Source of the DNA: Vicinamibacterales bacterium
GTDB lineage: Bacteria > Acidobacteriota > Vicinamibacteria > Vicinamibacterales > 2-12-FULL-66-21
Direction of reading: 5' to 3'
Assembly (NCBI GenBank): GCA_035699745.1
Contig: DASSPH010000069.1
Coordinates: forward strand, 124,001 to 188,000
DNA length: 64,000 nt
Below are positions 34,395 to 42,811 of the stretch, piece by piece. The notes under the pieces were generated by a model. It worked only from the letters and a program-made list of their open reading frames with translations. It searched no databases and was not told the origin of the DNA. How positions within the stretch are numbered: the stretch's first letter is position 1; every line of letters begins with the position of its first letter. The translations under genes and the position numbers were made by a program.

Positions 34395-35528
34395 ATGCGC
34401 CACCGACACGCCGCCATCTGCACCGCCGCCGCCATCGCCGCAACGGCCACGCTCGCCGGCCAGCCGCAGTCGCCGGCCGGCGCGGCGCCCGACCCGAAGG
34501 CGGCGGCGTTCGCCAGACCTGCCGCAGACAACATGACGCTGACCGCGGTCGAGGGGATCAAGGTCGGCCACACGACGTTGAGCGAGCGGCCGACCGGATG
34601 CACCGCCATCCTCTTCAAGGAAGGGACGACGGGCGGCGTGGACGTGCGCGGCGGCGCGCCGGGCACGCGGGAGACCGACCTGCTCGATCCGGTCAACAAC
34701 GTGCAGATCGTGAACGCCATCTCGCTGAGCGGCGGCAGCGCCTTCGGGCTCGACGCCGCGTCGGGCGTCATGAAGTGGCTGGACGAACGCAACATCGGCT
34801 ACCCCGTCGGCGCCAGCGGCGTCGTCCCGATAGTGCCCGCGGCCATCCTGTTCGATCTCGGGTTCGGCGGCAAGCCCAGGGTGCGGCCGGACGCCGACTG
34901 CGGATACAAGGCCGCGGCCGCGGCGTCCGAGGCGCCGGTGCAGGAGGGGAACGTCGGCGCCGGGGCCGGGGCGACCGTCGGCAAGTCCGGCGGGCGGGCG
35001 AGCGGCGGCGGCCCCATGAAGGCCGGCATCGGGTCGGCCGCCATCAAGCTCGCGAACGGCCTCGTCGTCGCCGCGATCGTCGCGGTGAACGCCGTGGGCG
35101 ACATCATCGATCCGTTGACGGGCCAGGTCGTCGCGGGTGCCCGCGGCGCGGACGGCAAGCTGCTCGACGCACGCCGGTTGCTGCGCGGCGGCGGCAGCCG
35201 CGACGGGCGGGCCGGGGAAAACACCACGATCGGCGTGGTCGCGACCAACGCGAAGCTGACGAAGGTCCAGGCGCAGAAGGTGGCGCAGATGGCGCACGAC
35301 GGCTTCGCGAGGGCGATCTCGCCGGTTCACACGCCGGGTGACGGCGACACGATCTTCTCCGCCGGAACGGGCACCTGGGACGGCCAGGTGAACTACGGAC
35401 AGATCGGATCGCTCGCGGCGGAGGTGATGGCGGACGCGATCGTGCGAGCCGCCACCGAAGCGACATCCTCGAACGGCCTGCCGTCGGCGCGGGATCTCGG
35501 GACCGTGCCGGCGCGGTTCAGGAAGTAG
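34395..35528 (+). CDS. Secreted P1 family (DmpA/BapA) N-terminal-nucleophile peptidase
   Basis: 377 aa; signal peptide from ATG 34395. DmpA-like family: self-cleaving aminopeptidases or beta-peptidyl aminopeptidases. Conserved stretches: GIKVGHTTLSERPTGCTAIL, LSGGSAFGLDAASGVMKWL, GAGAGATVGK. The predicted autocleavage and nucleophile is a Thr in ENTTIGVVATNA, after N276 (T277), where this subgroup has Thr instead of the Ser of DmpA. Likely removes N-terminal D- or beta-amino acids from short peptides in the periplasm. Lies 17 bp after the receptor gene and 2 bp before the phosphatase gene. Confidence 0.88.
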   Translation: MRHRHAAICTAAAIAATATLAGQPQSPAGAAPDPKAAAFARPAADNMTLTAVEGIKVGHTTLSERPTGCTAILFKEGTTGGVDVRGGAPGTRETDLLDPVNNVQIVNAISLSGGSAFGLDAASGVMKWLDERNIGYPVGASGVVPIVPAAILFDLGFGGKPRVRPDADCGYKAAAAASEAPVQEGNVGAGAGATVGKSGGRASGGGPMKAGIGSAAIKLANGLVVAAIVAVNAVGDIIDPLTGQVVAGARGADGKLLDARRLLRGGGSRDGRAGENTTIGVVATNAKLTKVQAQKVAQMAHDGFARAISPVHTPGDGDTIFSAGTGTWDGQVNYGQIGSLAAEVMADAIVRAATEATSSNGLPSARDLGTVPARFRK

Positions 35529-35530
35529 GC

Positions 35531-37117
35531 ATGAGCCTCGAGCCACCACCAGTGAGCGTGAATCGCCGTAAATTCCTGCGGCTGGCCGCCGCGATTCCGG
35601 CAGCGGCATGGGCGCGGCGCGCGGACGCCGGCTCCCAGGCGCCCGCCATCGTCACCGCTCCGAACGCGAAGCCCTCGATGCCGTTCGGCGTCACCGCGGG
35701 GGACGTCGGCGGCGGACGCGCGATCGTCTGGAGCCGGTGCGATCGCGCCGCCCGGATGTTCGTCGAGTTCTCGACGACCGAACGGTTCGGCGATCCTCGC
35801 CGGGTGCGTGGTCCGGCGGCGACCGACGCCACCGACTTCACCTCGCGCACCGTGCTGACGGATCTGCCGCAGGGCCAGCGCATCTTCTACCGCGTGATTT
35901 ACCAGGACCTCTCCGACCTGCGGACCTGGAGCGAGCCGATCACCGGCACCTTCACCACGCCGTCGGCGACGCCGCGAGACGTGACGCTGGCGTGGTCCGC
36001 CGATACCGTCGGACAAGGCTGGGGGATCAATCCGGAATGGGGCGGCCTGAGACTCTACGAGACGATGAGGCGGGCGCAGCCGGACGTCTTCGTCAACGTC
36101 GGCGACACCATCTACGCCGATCAGCCGCTCGTCGCCGAAGTGAAGCTGGACGACGGGCGCGTGTGGAAGAACGTGGTGACGGAAGCGAAGTCCAAGGTCG
36201 CGGAGTCCCTTGGCGAGTTCCGCGGCTGCTATCAGTACAACCTCGGCGACGAACACATGCGGCGCTTCATCGCCGAGGTGCCGCAGATCGTGATGTGGGA
36301 CGACCACGAGGTGCGCGACAACTGGTACTGGGAGCGGCGCAACGACGCGGATGCGCGCTACAAGGAGAAGTCCGTCGCCGTCCTCGCGGCGCGCGCACGG
36401 CAGGCGTTTTTCGAGTACAACCCGCTGCCGCTGGCCGGCGACGACCCCGAGCGCGTGTACCGCTCGATCCCCATGGGTCCGCTGCTCGAGGTGTTCGCCC
36501 TCGACATGCGCACGTTCAAGGGAGCCAACGGCGCGAACCGCCAGGCCGCGATGGACGATGCGTCGGCGGTGCTCGGCCGCGCGCAGCTGCAGTGGCTGAA
36601 AGCCGGACTGCAGCGGTCGAGGGCGGTGTGGAAAGTCGTGGCCGCCGATCTTCCGCTGGGACTGATCGTCGGGGACGGCGCCGGCCGCTACGAAGCGGTG
36701 GCCAACGACGAGGCGGGCATGCCGCTCGGCCGCGAACTGGAGATCGCCGACCTGCTCGCCTTCCTCCGCCGCGCGCGCGTCCGCAACGTCGTCTGGATCA
36801 CCGCGGACGTGCACTACTGCGCCGCGCACGAGTATCATCCCGCGCGCGCCAGGTTCACCACCTTCGATCCGTTCTGGGAGTTCGTCGCCGGCCCGCTGCA
36901 CGCGGGGACGTTCGGGCCGGGCCGCCTGGATGCGACGTTCGGCCCGCAAGCGAAGTTCGTGGGGATTCCGCCCGGGATGAAGGGCAACCGGCCGCCGTCC
37001 GACGGGCACCAGTTCTTCGGCACGCTGCGCGCGAACGCGAAGACGCGGACGCTGACGGCGCGGCTGCACAATCTCGCCGGCCAGGTCATCTACACCAACG
37101 AGCTCGCCCCGGCGTAG
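35531..37117 (+). CDS. PhoD-like alkaline phosphatase/phosphodiesterase (Tat-exported)
   Basis: 528 aa. The N-terminus carries a twin-Arg signal (NRRKFLRLAAAIPAAAWA), fitting Tat export of a metal-loaded enzyme. An N-terminal Fn3-like PhoD domain follows (MPFGVTAGDVGGGRAIVWSR). The metallophosphatase core has VNVGDTIYAD, IVMWDDHEVRDNWYW and ITADVHYCAAHEYHP, which supply the Fe/Ca-site Asp, Asn and His residues. It cleaves phosphomono- or diesters outside the cytoplasm. Placement between P1 and S41 genes suggests co-transcription without an obvious pathway link. No Pho box was recognised. Confidence 0.92.
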   Translation: MSLEPPPVSVNRRKFLRLAAAIPAAAWARRADAGSQAPAIVTAPNAKPSMPFGVTAGDVGGGRAIVWSRCDRAARMFVEFSTTERFGDPRRVRGPAATDATDFTSRTVLTDLPQGQRIFYRVIYQDLSDLRTWSEPITGTFTTPSATPRDVTLAWSADTVGQGWGINPEWGGLRLYETMRRAQPDVFVNVGDTIYADQPLVAEVKLDDGRVWKNVVTEAKSKVAESLGEFRGCYQYNLGDEHMRRFIAEVPQIVMWDDHEVRDNWYWERRNDADARYKEKSVAVLAARARQAFFEYNPLPLAGDDPERVYRSIPMGPLLEVFALDMRTFKGANGANRQAAMDDASAVLGRAQLQWLKAGLQRSRAVWKVVAADLPLGLIVGDGAGRYEAVANDEAGMPLGRELEIADLLAFLRRARVRNVVWITADVHYCAAHEYHPARARFTTFDPFWEFVAGPLHAGTFGPGRLDATFGPQAKFVGIPPGMKGNRPPSDGHQFFGTLRANAKTRTLTARLHNLAGQVIYTNELAPA

Positions 37118-37118
37118 C

Positions 37119-38387
37119 ATGGCCGCCATGTTCAAGCCCGCCGCCGCGGTGCTGCTCGCCGGCGTACTCGCGCACGCGCAGCCGCCTGCCCCGACGATCT
37201 CGAAGTTCGACAAGGGGGCCAGCCTGACGATGCTGCGCCAGATCAAGGCGGATCTTCGCGACAACTATTTCGACAAGACGTATCGCGGGATGGACCTCGA
37301 CGGCGTCTTCGGCGAGGCGGAGCGGCGGCTGAAAGCGTCCTCCTCCTCGATCGAGACGACGACGATCCTCGCCGACGTGCTGCTGCGGCTGAACGACTCG
37401 CACACGATGTTCATTCCGCCCGATCGCGTCACGCGCGTCGACTACGGCTGGGCGGCGACCATCGTCGGCGACGAGCCGTTCGTGCTGTTCGTCAAGGAGG
37501 GCTCCGACGCGCGGAAGAAGGGGATGGCGCAAGGCGACCGCATCCTGTTCTGGAACCGGAACGAGCCGAACCGCAGGAACCTGTGGCAGCTGAACTACTA
37601 CTACACCTACATCCGTCCGCAGGTGATGCAGCGCGTCATCGTGCGCAAGCCCGGCGGCGCGGAGCAGGTGCTGGACATCGCCTCGAAGACGGAGGCGCGC
37701 CCCAACCAGCTGTCCGACTTTCTCGAGGAAATCCTGACCAGTACGGAGATCAAGATCGATCGCGAGCAGAAGCACGGCGACACGCTGATCTGGAAATACA
37801 CGGCGTTCGGCGACAGGAAGGCGGTCGAGCGCGCCATGAAGATCGCGCGCGGCGCCAAGTCGCTGATCATCGACCTGCGCGGAAACGGCGGCGGCCTGGT
37901 CGACACGTTGAACGCGCTCGTCTCGCACCTGTTCGATCGCGAGGTCCATGTCGTCACCGAGACCGGCCGCAAGGGCGAGAAGGTGGAACGCGCGAAGGGA
38001 CGCAGGGACGCGTTCAGGGGGCCGCTGATCGTGCTGGTGGACAGCCGTTCCGCTTCCGCCGCCGAGATCCTCGCACGCCTCGTGCAGGTCGAGAAGCGCG
38101 GCAGCGTCATCGGCGACCGCACGGCGGGGGCGGTCATGACGTCGCGCGTGTTTCCGCATGCGCTCGGCATCGAATCGATCGCGCTGTACGCGACCTCGAT
38201 TACCGTCGGCGACGTACGAATGTCGAACGGAGAGAGCCTGGAGCACAAGGGGGTGACGCCGGACGAGATCCTGCTGCCCACCGGCGCCGACATGGCTGCC
38301 GGGCGCGATCCGGTGCTCGCGCGGGCCCTGACCCTGCTCGGCGGCGCCATCACCGCCGAACAGGCGGGCTCGCTCTACAGGAAGTAG
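37119..38387 (+). CDS. Secreted S41 family (C-terminal processing type) serine peptidase
   Basis: 422 aa, starting 1 bp after the phosphatase stop; a second ATG nine bases later would also keep the signal peptide (FKPAAAVLLAGVLAHA). An N-terminal helical domain, then a PDZ-like segment (about 120-180: EGSDARKKGMAQGDRILFWN), then the S41 core: SLIIDLRGNGGGLVDTL, and VDSRSASAAEILARL at residues 307-321 with the nucleophile Ser in the SRSAS stretch. GDRTAGAVMTSRVFP supplies the remaining active-site part. Likely a periplasmic tail-specific or peptide-degrading protease. Converges head-on with the SDR gene (adjacent stop codons). Confidence 0.9.
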   Translation: MAAMFKPAAAVLLAGVLAHAQPPAPTISKFDKGASLTMLRQIKADLRDNYFDKTYRGMDLDGVFGEAERRLKASSSSIETTTILADVLLRLNDSHTMFIPPDRVTRVDYGWAATIVGDEPFVLFVKEGSDARKKGMAQGDRILFWNRNEPNRRNLWQLNYYYTYIRPQVMQRVIVRKPGGAEQVLDIASKTEARPNQLSDFLEEILTSTEIKIDREQKHGDTLIWKYTAFGDRKAVERAMKIARGAKSLIIDLRGNGGGLVDTLNALVSHLFDREVHVVTETGRKGEKVERAKGRRDAFRGPLIVLVDSRSASAAEILARLVQVEKRGSVIGDRTAGAVMTSRVFPHALGIESIALYATSITVGDVRMSNGESLEHKGVTPDEILLPTGADMAAGRDPVLARALTLLGGAITAEQAGSLYRK

Positions 38388-39401
38388 CTACGCGGCGCGC
38401 CAGCGGCGCACGCCGGCGACCAGCGCCGCTCCCGCGGCGACATACGGCAGCGCCCGGGCGACATCCGACAGCGCCGCCTGCGTATACACGCTCGACCGCA
38501 TCACGTGGCCGCGGTGCGGGCCGTGCGCCCGTCCGTCGCGCTGCGGCCGATCCAGGTTCCCCTCGCGCGGCTGCGTGCGATCGTAGGTCTTCTGCTGGTT
38601 GTACATGATGCGCTCCATGTACACGTCCGTCAGGCGCGGCGCGAGGCTGCCCAGCGCGACCTGCATCCGGCCGGCGCCGCCGACGATGATGTCGCGGACC
38701 GGCCGTTCGGCGCAGCGCAGGATCGCCTCGGCCACGACCTCGGGCGCGTAGACGGGCGGCGGCAGCGAGGGGACGCCGTCGTCCAGGTAGCTGCGCGCGT
38801 GCTCCGGGTACGGCGTGTTGATGGCCGACGGCTTCACCAGCGTCACCGCGATCGGAATACGGTCGTGTTCGAGTTCCATCCGCAGCGCGTCCGTATACCC
38901 CTTCACCGCGTGCTTGGACGCCGAGTAGATGCCCTGGAGCGGTATGGCGACGTCCGAGACCTCGCTGCCGATGTTGATGAGCACGCCGCCGCGATGCTTC
39001 ATGAGCCGGATGGCGGTGCGGCACCCGTGCACCACGCCCCAGAAGTTGATGTCGAAGAGCTTGCGCTTGTCGGCGAGCGGCACTTCCGTCAGCTTGCCGT
39101 AGATCGAGAGGCCGGCGTTGTTGACCCAGGTGTCGACGGTGCCGAACTCGAGCAGCGCCGCTTCGCCGAGCCGCGCGACGGCGGTGTCGTCCGCCACATC
39201 GGCGGCGACGGCGATCGCGCGTCCGCCGTTGGCGCAGATCTCTTCCGCGGCGGCCTTCAAGTCCGCTTCGTTCCGCGCCGCCATGACCACGCGCGCGCCG
39301 CGGCCGGCGGCGAGCCGCGCGGTCGCGAGCCCGATGCCGCTCGACGCGCCGGTGATCACGATGACCTGATCCTTTACTGCCTTGAATCGTCTTTTCTTCA
39401 T
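38388..39401 (-). CDS. SDR family oxidoreductase with C-terminal extension
   Basis: 337 aa from ATG 39401; a TTG at 39419 is possible. Complete classical SDR set: TGASSGIGLATARLA, NNAGLS, the Ser in INIGSEVSD, YSASKHAVKGY. From about residue 250 it has an extra ~85 residues with VGGAGRMQVALGSLAPRL, a polar linker and a final hydrophobic helix (ALPYVAAGAALVAGVRR) that may anchor it to the membrane. Similar extended SDRs exist in many soil bacteria; substrate unknown. Divergent from the threonine dehydratase-type gene with a 56-bp gap. Confidence 0.87.
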   Translation of the reverse strand: MKKRRFKAVKDQVIVITGASSGIGLATARLAAGRGARVVMAARNEADLKAAAEEICANGGRAIAVAADVADDTAVARLGEAALLEFGTVDTWVNNAGLSIYGKLTEVPLADKRKLFDINFWGVVHGCRTAIRLMKHRGGVLINIGSEVSDVAIPLQGIYSASKHAVKGYTDALRMELEHDRIPIAVTLVKPSAINTPYPEHARSYLDDGVPSLPPPVYAPEVVAEAILRCAERPVRDIIVGGAGRMQVALGSLAPRLTDVYMERIMYNQQKTYDRTQPREGNLDRPQRDGRAHGPHRGHVMRSSVYTQAALSDVARALPYVAAGAALVAGVRRWRAA

Positions 39402-39440
39402 GCGTCGAACCGGAAGCAACGTCCGTACCTCGGCTGGTAG

Positions 39441-39446
39441 TACAAT
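39441..39446 (+). promoter_or_regulatory. -10 box (TACAAT) before the dehydratase gene
   Basis: TACAAT lies 11 bases before the ATG at 39458, implying a very short or absent leader. The -35 region is weak and no Shine-Dalgarno is seen. Confidence 0.35.
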
Positions 39447-39457
39447 CGCGCGCTCCC

Positions 39458-40408
39458 ATGCCCGCGACTCAGGTCGTCACGCTCGACGAGATCCGCGCCG
39501 CGCGCGAGCGCATCCGCCGCATCGCCGTGGTCACGCCGCTGCTCGACGTCTCGCGGCTCGCCGGCCGTCCGCTCTGGCTCAAGTGCGAGAGCCTGCAGCC
39601 CGGCGGCGCGTTCAAGATCCGCGGCGCCTACAACATGGTCGCGCAGCTCACGGACGAGCAGCGGCGCCGCGGCGTCATCACCTATTCGTCCGGCAACCAC
39701 GGCCAGGCGGTCGCGCTCGCGGCGCGCGACATGCACACGCCCGCCGTCGTGGTCATGCCGACGACGGCACCGCAGATCAAGGTGGACGGCGCCCGCGCCT
39801 TCGGCGCCGAAGTGGTGTTCGAGGGGACGACGTCGCTGCACCGCCGCGCGCGCGCGGAAGCGCTGGCCAGCGAACGCGGCCTGACGATGGTGCCGCCGTT
39901 CGATCATGAATGGATCATCGCCGGGCAGGGCACGCTGGGGCTGGAGATTCTCGAGCAGCTTCCCGGCGTCGGCACCGTGCTGGCGCCGATCGGCGGCGGC
40001 GGGCTGGTCTCCGGTGTCTCGGCGGCGATCAAGCAGTCGCATCCCGGCGTGCAGGTCATCGGCGTCGAGCCGTCCGGCGCAGCCGGGATGAAGCGATCGA
40101 TCGAAGCCGGGGAAGTGCGCACGCTCGAGGGCTCGTCCAGCATCGCCGACGGCCTGATGGCGGCGCGCCCCGGCGACTTGAACTTTGCCCACGTGCGCAC
40201 CTTCGTCGATCGCATCGACACCGTGGACGACAGCGAGATCGCGGCGGCGGTGCGCTGGCTGTTCACCCGCGCGAAGATCGTCGCCGAGCCGAGCGGCGCG
40301 GCTACGGTCGCGGCGGCGCTGAAGGACTCGGCCGCCTATCCCGGACCCGTGGTCGCCATCGTGAGCGGAGGCAATCTCGATCCCGGCGATCTCGCCAGGT
40401 ATTTGTGA
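39458..40408 (+). CDS. Threonine/serine dehydratase (fold-type II PLP enzyme)
   Basis: 316 aa, without the C-terminal ACT regulatory domain of biosynthetic IlvA, so of catabolic (TdcB-like) or serine racemase-like type. The PLP lysine is K53 in GGAFKIRGAYN. The substrate loop is SSGNHGQAVALAA, the phosphate-binding glycine loop is GGGGLVSG (about 178-185), and the C-terminal IVSGGNLD ends the site. Deaminates L-threonine/serine to the 2-oxo acid, or racemises serine. Followed by an aminotransferase gene across an octamer array that fills the whole gap. Confidence 0.9.
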   Translation: MPATQVVTLDEIRAARERIRRIAVVTPLLDVSRLAGRPLWLKCESLQPGGAFKIRGAYNMVAQLTDEQRRRGVITYSSGNHGQAVALAARDMHTPAVVVMPTTAPQIKVDGARAFGAEVVFEGTTSLHRRARAEALASERGLTMVPPFDHEWIIAGQGTLGLEILEQLPGVGTVLAPIGGGGLVSGVSAAIKQSHPGVQVIGVEPSGAAGMKRSIEAGEVRTLEGSSSIADGLMAARPGDLNFAHVRTFVDRIDTVDDSEIAAAVRWLFTRAKIVAEPSGAATVAAALKDSAAYPGPVVAIVSGGNLDPGDLARYL

Positions 40409-40464
40409 CGATCACCCGATCACCCGATCACCCGATCACCCGATCACCCGATCACCCGATCACC
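40409..40464. repeat. Octamer tandem array, 7 perfect copies of CGATCACC
   Basis: Seven identical 8-bp units begin at the base after the dehydratase TGA and end one base before the aminotransferase ATG (40466), so the array is the entire intergenic spacer. No Shine-Dalgarno can be seen in it. Copy-number changes would alter the spacing between the two coding regions. The core CGATC is shared with the array at 2421-2484 (CGATCGGG). Confidence 0.95.
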
Positions 40465-40465
40465 C

Positions 40466-41569
40466 ATGAAGCTTCCCGTGTTCGAAATGGAGCGGATGCA
40501 GTCCACGTGGGAGAACCTCGTGGACTACGACATGAGCGAGAGCGGCGTGCGGCCGCTGACGCTGCGCGAGCTGACGGCGATGGGCTTCGATCTCGAAGCG
40601 TTCCTCGACCAGCCGCTCGGCTACAGCCAGTCGAACGGCACGATCGAGCTGCGCGAGCGCATCGCGGCGCTCTATCCGGGCGCCACCGTCGATCAGGTGG
40701 AAGTCACCAACGGCACGTCCGAAGCGAACTACCTGATCGCGCTCAGCCAGCTTCGGGCCGGCGACGCCGTCGCCATGCAGGTGCCGAACTACATGCAGAT
40801 GTGGGGCGTCGCGCGGAGTCTCGGCGCCGAGGTGAAGCCGTTCCGGCTGCGACCCGACGCCGGGTGGGAGCCGGACTGGGACGAGTTCGAGCGCGCGGTG
40901 ACGGCTGGGACGCGGCTGCTCTATCTGTCGAACCCGAACAATCCCACCGGCTCGGTGCTCTCGCCGGCGGCGATGCGGCGGATGGTCGATCGCTGCGAGC
41001 AGACGGGCACCTGGCTGCTTGCCGACGAGGTGTATCTCGGCGCGGAGGTGGACGGTCCGCGCACGCCGAGCTTCTGGGGGATGAGCGAACGGGTGATCGT
41101 GACGAGCGGGCTGTCGAAGGCGTACGGCATTCCCGGCGTGCGCATCGGCTGGATCGCCGGGCCGCGCGATCTCGTCGCCGACTGCTGGAGCCAGCACGAC
41201 TACCTCACCATCGGTCCGAACAAGCTGTCCGATCGTCTCGCCCGGATCGCGGTGGAGGCGTCCAACCGCGAGCGCTGCTACGCCAGGACGGGCGCGATCC
41301 TGCGCCACAACCTGCCGATCGCGCGCGAGTGGGCGCGCGGCTTCGGCGGGCGTCTGACGTGGACCGAGCCGGTGGCCGGGGCGATCGCGCTGATGAAGTA
41401 CGGGTCGGACACGCCGAGCCTGTCGCTTGCCGAACGGATCCGCGTCCGGCAGAACACGCTGGTCGTGCCCGGGACGCACGTCGGGATCGAAGGGCATCTG
41501 CGCATCTGGCTGGGCGGCGCCGAGCCGTACCTGCGCGAAGGCCTGCGCCGCATCGGCCTCGAGCTCTGA
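40466..41569 (+). CDS. Class I/II PLP-dependent aminotransferase
   Basis: 367 aa. Fold-type I motifs: GYSQSNGTIELRERIAALYP, VTNGTSEANYLIALSQL (cofactor loop), LYLSNPNNPTGSVLSP, DEVYLGAEVD, the Schiff-base lysine K218 in SGLSKAYGIPGVRIGW, and the C-terminal LRIWLGG with the carboxylate-binding Arg. Related to aspartate/alanine-type and capreomycidine synthase-like enzymes; specificity not assignable. The ATG sits directly behind the octamer array without a visible ribosome site. The TGA stop lies within the left arm of the palindrome at 41566. Confidence 0.88.
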   Translation: MKLPVFEMERMQSTWENLVDYDMSESGVRPLTLRELTAMGFDLEAFLDQPLGYSQSNGTIELRERIAALYPGATVDQVEVTNGTSEANYLIALSQLRAGDAVAMQVPNYMQMWGVARSLGAEVKPFRLRPDAGWEPDWDEFERAVTAGTRLLYLSNPNNPTGSVLSPAAMRRMVDRCEQTGTWLLADEVYLGAEVDGPRTPSFWGMSERVIVTSGLSKAYGIPGVRIGWIAGPRDLVADCWSQHDYLTIGPNKLSDRLARIAVEASNRERCYARTGAILRHNLPIAREWARGFGGRLTWTEPVAGAIALMKYGSDTPSLSLAERIRVRQNTLVVPGTHVGIEGHLRIWLGGAEPYLREGLRRIGLEL

Positions 41570-41655
41570 AAGGGGACTGTCCCCGTTTTCCCAGCACTTT
41601 TTCCGTCAGATATGCTGGTTTTTCGGCCGGGAAAACGGGGACAGTCCCCTTTCAG
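41566..41655. repeat. REP-like inverted repeat shared by two convergent genes
   Basis: Two perfect 27-bp arms (41566-41592 and 41629-41655) flank a 36-bp spacer. Each arm contains GGGGACTGTCCCC or its complement, itself palindromic, next to GTTTTCCC. The spacer adds a smaller stem (CCAGCA at 41591-41596 with TGCTGG at 41613-41618). The outer ends carry TGA on both strands: the left arm ends the aminotransferase gene and the right arm ends the LuxR-type gene. As RNA it would form a very strong hairpin in either direction, so a bidirectional terminator is likely. The shape is that of REP/BIME elements moved by TnpA_REP (RAYT) transposases; no transposase gene is in the window. Confidence 0.9.
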
Positions 41656-42791
41656 CTCGGGATCAGCGGGCACGCGCGGGCGATGATGCGGACCAGTTCG
41701 GCCTGGCGGGTGGTCCCGGTCTTGGCGAACACCGAACGCAGCTGCGTGCGGGCGGTCTCGCGCCCAATCCCCAGCGCGTCGGCCACGTCCATCAGCGGCG
41801 CGCCGGTCGCGATCCCCGCCGCCAGGCGCGCTTCCGCCGGCGTGAGACGGAACAGCCGCACCAGCGGGTTGACCTCGCTGACGCCGCGGTCGTCGGGGTC
41901 GGACATGAACACCGCCACCGCCGCCTCCAGCCCGTGCAGCGAGGTGTGCCGCCGGCCGAGCGGGGTGACGAGCACGGCGTAGGGACGCGCCATCGACGGC
42001 CGCGACACGGCCAGCGCCCCGCCGGCATGCAACCTCGCGCCGGCCGTGGTCTGCGCCGCCTGGGCAATCAGCCCGCGAAGCGCGTCGCGCTCCTGCTGGA
42101 CGGACGCGACCAGACAGCCGTGCTCGATCGACAGGCCGTCGCGCTGCCGCAGCAGCCGCTCCGCGGCACGATTCAGGAAGATCGTCCGGCCGCTGCCGTC
42201 GAGCAGCGCCACCCCCGACGCCAGACAGTCGAGCGCGTCGACGGCGGCGCCGTCGAGGACGCTCACCGGCAACAACCGGCGGTGGATCTGCACCGCGCGC
42301 GTCAGGTGCGGCATCACCGCACACAGCAGCCGCCGGTCCTCGACGCCGTGCTCCCCGCCCCCATCGTCTCGGATCAGCGAAATCACCGAGGCGAACGGAC
42401 CGTCGCGCGAGATGATGCCGGTCAGCACGCGGGTGAGGCCGTTCGGACGGGCGAAGTCGTTGTAATACTCGGTGGCGTAGAGCTCGGAGCGCGCGATCAG
42501 CTCGTCGCCGTCCACCACCGCGCCCGACTTCACCAGCGTCGCGGCGCGCGGACTGTTCCCCCACGGATCCAGCTTGTGGAAGTACTGCTGGTAGGCCCGC
42601 GCGGCGTCCGGCGACACCCGGACCGCGACGTCGACGCCGCCTTCGCGCGCATCCATGTTGCGGTACAGGATGCTGGCCGCCGACCCCGTAGCGTCGGCAA
42701 TCCGATCGAGCGCCTCCGCCCACAGAGCCGGCGCCTCGGCGGCGGCGTAGATGCGATCGACGAGGTCGAGGACGGCTTCATACGAAGACAC
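41652..42791 (-). CDS. LuxR-family transcriptional regulator with N-terminal sensor domain
   Basis: 379 aa, GTG start at 42791 with GGAGGG five bases upstream. The first ~170 residues look like a small-molecule sensor (VLDLVDRIYAAAEAPALWAE). A central PAS-like stretch follows (LASGVALLDGSGRTIFLNRA). The C-terminal 65 residues are a LuxR helix-turn-helix (LTPAEARLAAGIATGAPLMD, GIGRETARTQLRSVFAKTG). This domain order occurs in many proteobacterial and acidobacterial regulators of unknown signal. The giant repeat-protein gene on the same strand ends about 100 bp upstream of this gene, so the regulator has its own promoter. A dyad over that promoter suggests autoregulation. Confidence 0.88.
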   Translation of the reverse strand: MSSYEAVLDLVDRIYAAAEAPALWAEALDRIADATGSAASILYRNMDAREGGVDVAVRVSPDAARAYQQYFHKLDPWGNSPRAATLVKSGAVVDGDELIARSELYATEYYNDFARPNGLTRVLTGIISRDGPFASVISLIRDDGGGEHGVEDRRLLCAVMPHLTRAVQIHRRLLPVSVLDGAAVDALDCLASGVALLDGSGRTIFLNRAAERLLRQRDGLSIEHGCLVASVQQERDALRGLIAQAAQTTAGARLHAGGALAVSRPSMARPYAVLVTPLGRRHTSLHGLEAAVAVFMSDPDDRGVSEVNPLVRLFRLTPAEARLAAGIATGAPLMDVADALGIGRETARTQLRSVFAKTGTTRQAELVRIIARACPLIPS

Positions 42792-42811
42792 GTGCGCCCT
42801 CCGGATCCGCT

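Noticed and set aside
40409-40464. CRISPR array
   Set aside because: Units are 8 bp with no spacers, and no cas genes are present.
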